DNA from: Ramlibacter sp.
GTDB taxonomy: Bacteria; Pseudomonadota; Gammaproteobacteria; Burkholderiales; Burkholderiaceae_C
Direction of reading: 5' to 3'
Length of the DNA: 7,886 nt
Assembly (NCBI GenBank): GCA_025351615.1
Contig: JANXVP010000511.1
Span: 1 to 7,886, forward strand
Shown: positions 1 through 5,372 of the stretch, piece by piece
How positions within the stretch are numbered: position 1 is the first letter of the stretch
Layout of the letters: every line of letters begins with the position of its first letter
Notes under the pieces: generated by a model
Told to the model about the DNA's origin: nothing
What the model saw: only the letters and a program-made list of their open reading frames with translations
Database searches by the model: none
Position numbers and translations under genes: made by a program

Positions 1-111
1 GAAATACGTTGCGCGCAGCCGCTGGCGGGTCGGCTTGCCCTGCTTCAGCGCGAACACCAGGAGTTGCAGCCGGTGCGACGGCACTTCCAGCTTCAGTTCG
101 AATTCGGTCAT
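1..111 (-). CDS. CYTH-domain protein (inorganic triphosphatase-like), N-terminal 37 codons only
   Basis: This is the start of a minus-strand gene whose remainder lies beyond the left edge. The 37 visible residues begin MTEFELKLEVP and continue to a LRATYF stretch. The EFELKL segment carries the ExExK signature of CYTH (triphosphate tunnel) enzymes, and the LRATYF segment matches the second strand of that fold, normally followed by D-T/S. Family members hydrolyse inorganic triphosphate or related nucleotides with a divalent metal. In proteobacteria they often carry a C-terminal CHAD domain, which is linked to polyphosphate binding; whether one is present here cannot be seen. The ATG at 111 is supported by a GGAG Shine-Dalgarno nine bases upstream. 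The gene is divergent from the small DNA-binding protein at 217 and lies one gene away from ppk1-sixA, which suits a polyphosphate-related role, although that link is inference. The family call is fairly safe; the substrate is unknown. Confidence 0.8.
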   Translation of the reverse strand, partial: MTEFELKLEVPSHRLQLLVFALKQGKPTRQRLRATYF

Positions 112-171
112 CGTTTGTTGCTCCAAGGCGTCTGCCGCAAGAGCTTGCAGGCGTGTGACTGACGGCTGAAG

Positions 172-192
172 CGGTATAAACTGTATACACCG
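172..192. promoter_or_regulatory. 21-base imperfect palindrome in a divergent promoter region (candidate operator)
   Basis: Arms CGGTATAAAC (172-181) and GTATACACCG (183-192) flank a single central T at 182. Eight of the ten arm positions pair. It sits in the 105-base gap between the CYTH gene (start 111) and the small DNA-binding gene (start 217). It also contains -10-like hexamers on the plus strand, TATAAA at 175-180 and TATACA at 184-189, so a bound dimer would block a promoter. A weak -35 candidate, TGACGG at 160-165, lies 18 bases upstream of TATACA. A dimeric ribbon-helix-helix protein, such as the one encoded immediately downstream, is a natural candidate ligand, but that is inference. 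The CTGTATAC part resembles half of a LexA box, but the matching ACAG half is absent. Confidence 0.5.
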
Positions 193-216
193 TTTAATCC
201 AACAAAAACACCGACC

Positions 217-609
217 ATGACGACTGCCAGGAAGACCCCCAAGCCTCAAGAGCCCGTCCGCAAGGCGGCAAACAAATCAGCGACGGCAAAAGTCGGCGCG
301 AAGACAACGGCCAGATCCGCGGCAGCCCCGGTCAGCGCGCGCTCCGAGGCTCTCAAGACAGCCGCTGTCCCCAAGGCCAAGAAGCCCAGGAAGCCCAAGC
401 TCGTGCGCGACAGCTTCACCATTCCCAAGAACGAATTCACCGTGCTGCAGGACCTGAAGCAGCGCGCCGGCAAAAGCGGAACCGCGGCCAAGAAGAGCGA
501 GATCCTGCGTGCCGGCATCAAGGCGCTTGCAGCCATGAATGACGCTGCCTTCGCCGCGGCGCTGCAAGCTGTGCCAGCGATCAAGACCGGCCGGCCGGCC
601 AAGGAGTAG
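217..609 (+). CDS. small ribbon-helix-helix-like DNA-binding protein with a Lys/Ala-rich histone-H1-like tail
   Basis: This is a 130-residue cytoplasmic protein with two parts. Residues 1-61 are low-complexity and rich in Lys, Ala, Pro and Thr, ending in a very basic PKAKKPRKPK block, like bacterial histone-H1-type tails that bind DNA non-specifically. Residues 63-107 look like a ribbon-helix-helix unit: a short strand (RDSFTIP, 64-70), a helix at about 72-85, a turn around GKSGT (85-89) and a second helix starting KKSEILRAGIKALAAM (92-107). The C-terminus has a KTGRPAKE segment (123-130), which resembles an AT-hook core. I recognise this as a conserved, uncharacterised protein type of Burkholderiales, usually annotated as hypothetical. 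The ATG at 217 has no convincing Shine-Dalgarno, so the start rests on reading frame and on the palindrome just upstream. It converges on sixA with nine bases between the stop codons. Nucleoid association or autoregulation is plausible but not shown. Confidence 0.75.
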   Translation: MTTARKTPKPQEPVRKAANKSATAKVGAKTTARSAAAPVSARSEALKTAAVPKAKKPRKPKLVRDSFTIPKNEFTVLQDLKQRAGKSGTAAKKSEILRAGIKALAAMNDAAFAAALQAVPAIKTGRPAKE

Positions 610-618
610 CAGCGCGCA

Positions 619-1080
619 CTAGGGCAGGTCCGGCGGCTGGACGGCGATCACGACCGTCTGCTCGTGACCATCGCGCTCGCGCGTGCGCAGCCACCAGACG
701 GCGCCCTTGCGGATCGGGCAGTTGTCGCCCTGCAGCCCGACCAGCCTGGCGACCACCTGCCCCAGCATCGGCTGGTGGCCGACCACCAGCACGCTTTGGC
801 GGGCGTGGGGCCAGTCCGCCGCCTCCAGCAACAGAGCGGCTTTACCGCCAGGCGCGAGTTCGTCACGCAGCTTGTACTTGCGCCCGAGCGGCAGCAGGGT
901 CTGCTCGCAGCGCAGCGCCGGGCTGCACAGGATCCGCGTGTTCTCGGGCAGGTGCAGGTCCAGCCATTTAGCCATTGTGACGGCCTGCTTTTCGCCGCGC
1001 GACGTCAGGGCACGCTGCAGGTCGTCCTGACCCTCCTGCTCGTCCTGCGCCTGCGCATGGCGCCAGATGATCAGGTCCAT
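619..1080 (-). CDS. sixA: SixA-type phosphohistidine phosphatase
   Basis: This is a 153-residue cytoplasmic protein of the histidine phosphatase (phosphoglycerate mutase-like) superfamily. The catalytic RH pair is in the N-terminal IIWRHAQA (Arg7, His8, the phosphate acceptor). A further active-site Arg57 lies in SPALRCEQT, and the second catalytic histidine is His102 in VVGHQPMLG. Length and layout match SixA, which removes phosphate from phosphohistidine in signalling or phosphotransfer proteins; in E. coli it acts on ArcB and on the nitrogen PTS protein NPr. The start codon overlaps the ppk1 stop as TAATG, and its purine-rich Shine-Dalgarno (AAGGGGAA) lies inside the last ppk1 codons, so translation is probably coupled and the two genes share an mRNA. 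The pairing suggests a function tied to phosphohistidine or polyphosphate metabolism, since Ppk1 itself works through a phosphohistidine, but its true target here is unknown. It is the last gene of the cluster. Confidence 0.9.
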   Translation of the reverse strand: MDLIIWRHAQAQDEQEGQDDLQRALTSRGEKQAVTMAKWLDLHLPENTRILCSPALRCEQTLLPLGRKYKLRDELAPGGKAALLLEAADWPHARQSVLVVGHQPMLGQVVARLVGLQGDNCPIRKGAVWWLRTRERDGHEQTVVIAVQPPDLP

Positions 1081-3194
1081 TATTCCCCTTCCATGTTGCC
1101 GCGGGACGCATAGCGGGCCATCAGCGCGGCCTGGGCGGCGTGGCCCTTGGGGTCACCCGCACCCTTGACCCGCTTGTAGGTTCCGTCCGCCATCAGGTCC
1201 CAGGCATCGCGGTTGTCGTGCAGGCAAGCCACCAAGCATTCGTCGATGATGCGCTGGCGCAGGCGCGGATCGTTCACCGGCCAGGCCAGCTCGACCCGGC
1301 GCAGCATGTTTCGGTTCATCCAGTCGGCGCTGGACAGGAACAACTCCTCGACGCCGCCGCTGCGGAAATAAAACACCCGCGAATGCTCGAGGAAGCGCCC
1401 GACGATGGAGCGCACCCGGATGTTGTCCGACACTCCGGGAACGCGAGCCGGCAGCATGCATGCGCCGCGCACGATCAGGTCGATTTTTGCGCCCTGCTTG
1501 CCGGCGCGAACCAGCGCGAGCATCAGCGCCTCGTCGGTCAGGGCGTTCATCTTCAGCACCAGCCGGCCTTCGATGCCGCGCGACGCAGCCTGCCCCAGCG
1601 CGTCGATCTTCCCGATCAGCTCCCGGTGCAGCTGGAAGGGCGCGATCAGCGCCAGGTTCAGCCGGGGCAGCTTGCTCTGGCTGGCCAGTTGCAGGAAGAC
1701 ATTCTCGAGGTCGGCCGTCAGCAGCGGATCGGCCGTCAGATAGCTCAGGTCGGTGTACATCCTTGCCGTATGCGGGTTGTAGTTCCCGGTCGCCAGGTGC
1801 GCATAGCGGCGCAGCCTCTTGCCCTCGCGCCGCGTCACCAGCAGCATCTTGGCGTGAGTTTTCAGGCCCACCACGCCATAGACCACCTGGGCGCCGATCG
1901 ACTCCAGCATCTCGGACCAGTTGATGTTGGTCTCCTCGTCGAACCGCGCCTTCAGTTCCACCACCACCGTCACTTCTTTGCCACGCCTCACAGCTTCGCG
2001 CAGCAGGTCCATCAGTGCGGAATCGGCGCCTGTGCGGTAGATGGTTTGCCGGATCGCCAGGACATCCGGGTCCTCGACCGCCTCGCGCAGGAAATCCAGC
2101 ACGCCCTGAAAGCTTTCATAAGGATGGTGGATCAGCACATCGCGCCGCTTGAGCTGGTCGAAAAACGATTGGCCCCGAACCAGTTCCACGGGATAACAGG
2201 CCTTGTAGGACGGGAACAGTAGCTGGGGAGCGTCAACCAGGTCGATCAACTGCTGCAGCCGCACCAGGTTCACGGGACCGTGAACGCGGTACAGCGCCTG
2301 CGCCGGCAGCTTGAACTGCTGCAGCAGGAAGGAGGCCAGGTAGTCCGAACAGCCCGACGAGACTTCCAGCCGGGTGGCCTGGCCGTAATGGCGGTGCTGC
2401 AGTCCCAGGCGCAAGGCGGTGCGCAGGTTTCGCACGTCATCGTCGTCCACGGCAAGATCGGAATTGCGGGTGACGCGGAATTGTGAGAACTGGCCCACCT
2501 CGCGGCCGCTGAACAGGCTGTCGAGATGGGCGCGGATCACGCTGGACAGGGACACGAACACCGTTTTGCCGCCTGCCACCTTGGCCGACATCCGGATCAG
2601 CCGCGGCAGCACGCGCGGGACCTTGACGATCGCGATTTCATTTTCCCGCCCGAACGCATCCTTGCCGCCGAGGCGGACGATGAAATTCAGCGACTTGTTG
2701 GCCACCTGGGGAAAAGGATGGGCCGGGTCCAGTCCGACCGGGATCAGCAGCGGCCGCACTTCGCGCTCGAAATAGTCGCTGACCCAGCCGCGCTGCGCGG
2801 CATTGCGGTCGCCGTGCGAAACGATCTCGATGCCTTGCTTGCCGAAAGCCGGCATCAGTTCGTCATTGAACAGGGCGTATTGCCGCTCGACCAGGGTGTG
2901 GGCGAGCACGGCCAAGGCGTCGAACGACTCGACCGTGTACAAGCCCTTGTGCTCGCCGTTCTCGACAGCGGTCAGGTGGGGAGCGGCGCGAACCTCGAAA
3001 AACTCGTCGAGGTTGGACGACACGATGCACAGGTAGCGCAGGCGCTCCAGCAAGGGAACATCGCCGCGATGCACCCAGTTGAGTACGCGCTCGTTGAAAG
3101 CCAGGATGCTGTGGTCCCGGTTTAGAAAACGCACAGGCCCGCTAGAGGCCGGAAGCGGCGAAAGGATAGGCGCGGTGCGAGGTGACAATTCCAT
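1080..3194 (-). CDS. ppk1: polyphosphate kinase Ppk1
   Basis: The protein is 704 residues and makes long-chain polyphosphate reversibly from the gamma-phosphate of ATP. The N-terminal domain opens with VRFLNRDHSILAFNERVL (21-38) and SNLDEFFEVR (60-69), as in the family. The phospholipase-D-like catalytic domains carry GLKTHAKM with His447, and FLEHSRVFYF with His604. Both histidines are offset by the same 12 residues from E. coli His435 (the autophosphorylated residue) and His592, so the core is intact. Other family blocks are ATGNYNP (468-474), SADWMNRNM (622-630) and a C-terminal GTYKRVK (671-677). The frame stays open to 3638, but that part is a shadow of the glycosyltransferase gene; the ATG at 3194 gives the expected length and precedes the first conserved block by about 20 residues. 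Its Shine-Dalgarno is weak. The upstream gene ends 22 bases away, and a PhoB box with a plausible -10 lies directly upstream, so ppk1 probably has its own phosphate-starvation promoter as well as read-through. Confidence 0.96.
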   Translation of the reverse strand: MELSPRTAPILSPLPASSGPVRFLNRDHSILAFNERVLNWVHRGDVPLLERLRYLCIVSSNLDEFFEVRAAPHLTAVENGEHKGLYTVESFDALAVLAHTLVERQYALFNDELMPAFGKQGIEIVSHGDRNAAQRGWVSDYFEREVRPLLIPVGLDPAHPFPQVANKSLNFIVRLGGKDAFGRENEIAIVKVPRVLPRLIRMSAKVAGGKTVFVSLSSVIRAHLDSLFSGREVGQFSQFRVTRNSDLAVDDDDVRNLRTALRLGLQHRHYGQATRLEVSSGCSDYLASFLLQQFKLPAQALYRVHGPVNLVRLQQLIDLVDAPQLLFPSYKACYPVELVRGQSFFDQLKRRDVLIHHPYESFQGVLDFLREAVEDPDVLAIRQTIYRTGADSALMDLLREAVRRGKEVTVVVELKARFDEETNINWSEMLESIGAQVVYGVVGLKTHAKMLLVTRREGKRLRRYAHLATGNYNPHTARMYTDLSYLTADPLLTADLENVFLQLASQSKLPRLNLALIAPFQLHRELIGKIDALGQAASRGIEGRLVLKMNALTDEALMLALVRAGKQGAKIDLIVRGACMLPARVPGVSDNIRVRSIVGRFLEHSRVFYFRSGGVEELFLSSADWMNRNMLRRVELAWPVNDPRLRQRIIDECLVACLHDNRDAWDLMADGTYKRVKGAGDPKGHAAQAALMARYASRGNMEGE

Positions 3195-3212
3195 GACAGG
3201 GAGTGCCTGCAC

Positions 3213-3218
3213 AGTATC
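3213..3218 (-). promoter_or_regulatory. candidate -10 element of the ppk1 promoter
   Basis: The hexamer GATACT on the minus strand matches four of six TATAAT positions. It begins nine bases after the PhoB box, close to the usual distance in Pho-regulated promoters, where the box replaces the -35 element. Transcription would start roughly ten bases before the ppk1 ATG, giving a very short leader. This is a prediction from spacing and similarity only. Confidence 0.45.
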
Positions 3219-4317
3219 ACCCGTTTGATGACGGTTTTGTGACAGTGCACAGCCGCTCCACACGGCCGGCGGGTACCGGCTCCTGGCGGACGCTGACAAG
3301 GTGCGAGACAAACAGCTCGCCGGCTCGGGCCCAGCTGAAGTCCAGCGCCCGCAGCCGAGCTTCGGCCCGCGGGACCGCGAGGGCACGGTAATACGCCTCG
3401 CGCAAATCGGTATGCAAGGCGCCGCCCAGGCTGCCCTCGCCGTCCGGACCGGCACGGCCCAGAACTTCGAGCGGGCCGTCCACCGGATAGGCCGCCACAG
3501 GCGTGCCGCAAGCCATGGCCTCGGCCATGACCAGTCCAAAGGTTTCGGACCGGCTCGGAAAGACGAACACGTCTGCCGAGGCATAGACTTGCGCGAGTTC
3601 GTCCCGCGGCAGCAGGCCGAGCCAATGGACGTGCGCAAAGCGCTGCTTCAGCGCGTCGAGCCGGGGCCCGACGCCGCAGATCATCTTGCTGCCAGGCAGG
3701 TCCAGCGACAGAAAGGCCTCGATGTTCTTCTCGTATGACACACGGCCGACGAACAGGGCCACGGGCCGGGCCAGCGTGCCCAGAAGCGTGTGCTTGAGCG
3801 CCCGCTCATGGAACTGGAACAATTCGGTGTCAACGCCGTGGGTCCAGGGCCGCAGGTTCCGGAAACCGCGGCCATCCAGCATCTTCAGCACGCCCGAGGT
3901 GGGCACCATCACACCGGACGATGGGCGGTGAAAATGCCGGAACAATGCATAGCCCCAGGACAGCGGCACCCGCAGTGCCGCGTGCAGGATTTCAGGAAAG
4001 CGGGTGTGAAAGGCGGTCGTGAAGGCGAGCCCGCGCTTCAGGCAATAGCGTCGCCCGGCCCAGCCCAGCGGTCCTTCCGTCGCCAGGTGAATGGCATCGG
4101 GCTGGAAAGCGTCCAGCCTCGCCGCCAGGCCACGGGCCGGCGCCACGGCGAGATCGATTCCGTCGTAGCCAGGGCACGGCCGCGTCGGGAACAGCCCGGG
4201 ATGTATCACCTCGATCAAGTGGCCGGCGGCTTTGAGTTCGCGCGCCAGTTCCACCAGCGTCGTGACGACGCCATTGACCTGAGGCTGCCAGGCGTCGGTC
4301 AAGAGCGCGATCTTCAT
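3217..4317 (-). CDS. GT4-family glycosyltransferase, probable diacylglycerol glycosyltransferase (Agt-like)
   Basis: This is a 366-residue GT-B-fold retaining glycosyltransferase without signal peptide or obvious transmembrane helix, so probably a peripheral enzyme on the inner face of the cytoplasmic membrane. The start MKIALLTDAWQPQVNGVVTT (1-20) is the glycine-containing acceptor-side loop typical of this subfamily. GRVSYEKN (191-198) supplies the Arg and Lys that contact the nucleotide sugar diphosphate. FPSRSETFGLVMAEAMACG (253-271) is the GT4 E-x7-E motif (Glu258, Glu266). The ATG at 4317 overlaps the stop of the upstream phosphoesterase as ATGA, with purine-rich GGAAAC repeats as ribosome site; the frame is open further upstream to 4458, but that is the neighbour's shadow. 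Close relatives are labelled GDP-mannose-dependent mannosyltransferases or, beside plcP, Agt, which glycosylates diacylglycerol to give phosphorus-free lipids. The coupled plcP-like gene favours the latter. The sugar donor cannot be read from sequence. Its last codons hold the PhoB box of ppk1. Confidence 0.9.
   Translation of the reverse strand: MKIALLTDAWQPQVNGVVTTLVELARELKAAGHLIEVIHPGLFPTRPCPGYDGIDLAVAPARGLAARLDAFQPDAIHLATEGPLGWAGRRYCLKRGLAFTTAFHTRFPEILHAALRVPLSWGYALFRHFHRPSSGVMVPTSGVLKMLDGRGFRNLRPWTHGVDTELFQFHERALKHTLLGTLARPVALFVGRVSYEKNIEAFLSLDLPGSKMICGVGPRLDALKQRFAHVHWLGLLPRDELAQVYASADVFVFPSRSETFGLVMAEAMACGTPVAAYPVDGPLEVLGRAGPDGEGSLGGALHTDLREAYYRALAVPRAEARLRALDFSWARAGELFVSHLVSVRQEPVPAGRVERLCTVTKPSSNG
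3228..3245 (-). promoter_or_regulatory. PhoB box upstream of ppk1, inside the end of the glycosyltransferase gene
   Basis: On the minus strand the sequence reads CTGTCAC, AAAA, CCGTCAT. These are two direct seven-base half-sites with a four-base A-rich spacer, against the known Pho box CTGTCAT-N4-CTGTCAY. The only departures are C for T at the seventh base of the first half-site and C for T at the second base of the second. The box lies within the last codons of the glycosyltransferase (encoding roughly TVTKPS), and its near end is 33 bases from the ppk1 ATG. A -10-like GATACT follows at the right distance. It predicts that PhoB activates ppk1 (and sixA) when phosphate is scarce. I checked the next 11-base steps on either side and found no further half-sites. 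Confidence 0.75.
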
Positions 4318-5099
4318 GCGGTTTCCGTTTCCAGGTCGAGAACTTCGGGTCTGGGGACAACCACCGCGCTGTGCGGCATCCAGTGCAGCAATTCGAGCCG
4401 GCCGTCGAAGTGCTCGACCAGGGCCGTGCGGCTTTCCACCCAGTCGCCGTCGTTGCAATACAGGGTGCCGTCGATTTCGCGCATCTCGGCGCGGTGGATG
4501 TGGCCGCAGACCACGCCATGGTGGCCCCGCCGCCTGGCCTCTGCGGCAACTGCGGCCTCGAAATCTGTGACGTAGTTCAGGGCCTTCTTGACCTTCTGCT
4601 TGAGATAGGCCGACAGCGACCAGTACGGCAACCCAAACCGGCCGCGCAGGTGATTCAGGTGGCGATTCAGCCGCAGCGTGAATTCATACAGGTTGTCGCC
4701 GAGGTAAGCCAGCCACTTGGCGCACTGAATGACCCCATCGAAATAGTCGCCATGGACAACCCACAGTCGACGGCCGTCAGCCGTGACATGCACGGTTTCT
4801 TGCCGCACCTCGATGCCCCCAAACCGGTGCCCGCCGAACTGGCGGGCGAATTCGTCATGGTTGCCCGGAACGTAGATCACCTCGCTGCCCTTGCGGGCGC
4901 GCCGCAGCAGTTTTTGCACGACGTCGTTGTGCGCCTGCGGCCAATGCCAGCGCCGGCGCAACTGCCAGCCGTCGACGATGTCGCCGACCAGGTAGAGGAA
5001 ATTGCTGTCGTTGGCTTTCAGAAACGACAGCAGTTCGCCGGCCTGGCAACCCGGCGTACCCAGATGCAGGTCGGAGATAAAGATGGCGCGGTAGCGCAT
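4314..5099 (-). CDS. plcP: calcineurin-like metallophosphoesterase, PlcP-type (often annotated LpxH/UDP-2,3-diacylglucosamine diphosphatase)
   Basis: This is a 261-residue cytosolic or membrane-associated phosphoesterase with the full dimetal set: DLH (Asp10, His12), GDIVD (Asp40, Asp43), GNHDE (Asn80, His81), VVHGD (His116, Asp118) and CGHIHR (His200, His202). GDIVDGWQLRRRWHWPQAHN (39-58), the downstream VVQKLLRRARKG, and GDWVES (218-223) are the blocks I associate with PlcP, the Mn-dependent phospholipase C of Sinorhizobium and marine bacteria. PlcP cleaves phosphatidylcholine or phosphatidylethanolamine to diacylglycerol during phosphate starvation. Automatic annotation usually calls such proteins LpxH because both are calcineurin-like. 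The coupled GT4 gene downstream (ATGA overlap) reproduces the plcP-agt pair and argues for PlcP. The ATG at 5099 follows a GAAGG Shine-Dalgarno by four bases, and the protein begins directly with the conserved MRYRAIFISDLHLGT. The frame is open much further upstream, but only antisense to the phosphatase gene. The family is certain; PlcP rather than LpxH is a context-supported inference. Confidence 0.88.
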   Translation of the reverse strand: MRYRAIFISDLHLGTPGCQAGELLSFLKANDSNFLYLVGDIVDGWQLRRRWHWPQAHNDVVQKLLRRARKGSEVIYVPGNHDEFARQFGGHRFGGIEVRQETVHVTADGRRLWVVHGDYFDGVIQCAKWLAYLGDNLYEFTLRLNRHLNHLRGRFGLPYWSLSAYLKQKVKKALNYVTDFEAAVAAEARRRGHHGVVCGHIHRAEMREIDGTLYCNDGDWVESRTALVEHFDGRLELLHWMPHSAVVVPRPEVLDLETETA

Positions 5100-5198
5100 C
5101 AGGCCTTCGCCGCCGCAGGGTGCCGAGTCGGCAGGCCGGTTCGAACCAGGTTCATTGAGCGCCCCTCCATTTGGACAGGGCGAGTCTGGAGCGCACGC

Positions 5199-5238
5199 AT
5201 GACAACGCCGTGGCATTTCCGTTGCAATCCGATGACGC
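5199..5238 (-). promoter_or_regulatory. candidate PhoB half-site array driving the plcP-like gene
   Basis: Read on the minus strand, half-sites GCGTCAT (5238-5232), TTGCAAC (5227-5221), ATGCCAC (5216-5210) and TTGTCAT (5205-5199) follow one another at exactly 11-base intervals. They match the Pho half-site CTGTCAY at 5, 4, 5 and 6 of 7 positions. The proximal pair (5199-5216) is the better box. A weak -10 candidate, CAGACT (5188-5183), starts ten bases downstream. The array lies about 100 bases upstream of the start at 5099. The individual matches are modest; the regular spacing, the good ppk1 box nearby and the phosphate-related gene content are what make it credible. Confidence 0.45.
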
Positions 5239-5278
5239 CGCCAACGCCGGACTGAACTGCGTCTGCGTCGCGCCGGAG

Positions 5279-5318
5279 GTGTCATGAAATGGACACCGTG
5301 GCGCCACGAGGCGGTCAC
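5279..5318 (+). promoter_or_regulatory. candidate PhoB half-site array driving the alkaline phosphatase pair
   Basis: On the plus strand GTGTCAT (5279), TGGACAC (5290), GCGCCAC (5301) and CGGTCAC (5312) occur at exact 11-base intervals. All four share G at the third position and CAY at positions 5-7. They match CTGTCAY at 6, 4, 4 and 6 of 7 positions. The 11-base register is the helical repeat used by PhoB dimers on tandem Pho boxes. A weak -10 candidate, GACAGT (5329-5334), begins ten bases after the array, and the phosphatase start is at 5373. The array argues against translation starting at 5289, which would fall inside it. Confidence 0.5.
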
Positions 5319-5372
5319 AAGGCGCGACGACAGTCTGGTCCTGTGAACTTTCTCCACCACACAGGATTCCCC

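Larger units (their letters stand above)
5100..5372. other. 273-base divergent intergenic control region
   Basis: This gap separates the minus-strand plcP-like cluster from the plus-strand alkaline phosphatases. Besides the two candidate PhoB arrays, one facing each way, I see no gene, RNA gene or strong terminator in it. The open frames crossing it on the minus strand are continuations of the antisense frame of the phosphatase gene and lack family features. Confidence 0.6.

Noticed and set aside
155..172. Pho-like half-site GTGACTG in the left divergent region
   Set aside because: Neighbouring positions at 11-base spacing match only three or four of seven bases, so no box is formed.
181..192. 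LexA box starting at CTGTATAC
   Set aside because: The second half ACAG is missing at the required spacing; the palindrome is centred elsewhere.
589..600. Self-complementary GGCCGGCCGGCC near the end of the small DNA-binding gene, as a terminator or recombination site
   Set aside because: It encodes the conserved GRPA segment, has no loop or T-run, and is expected in GC-rich coding sequence.
1140..2222. 360-codon plus-strand open frame opposite ppk1
   Set aside because: His/Gln/Arg-rich shadow without motifs; ppk1 on the other strand is unambiguous.
3195..3638. N-terminal extension of ppk1 to 852 residues
   Set aside because: The added residues lie out of frame within the glycosyltransferase gene and show no Ppk1 similarity; the ATG at 3194 gives a normal-length enzyme.
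5289..5372. Upstream start for the first alkaline phosphatase
   Set aside because: It would bury the lipoprotein signal behind 28 polar residues, has no better ribosome site and lies inside the candidate PhoB array.
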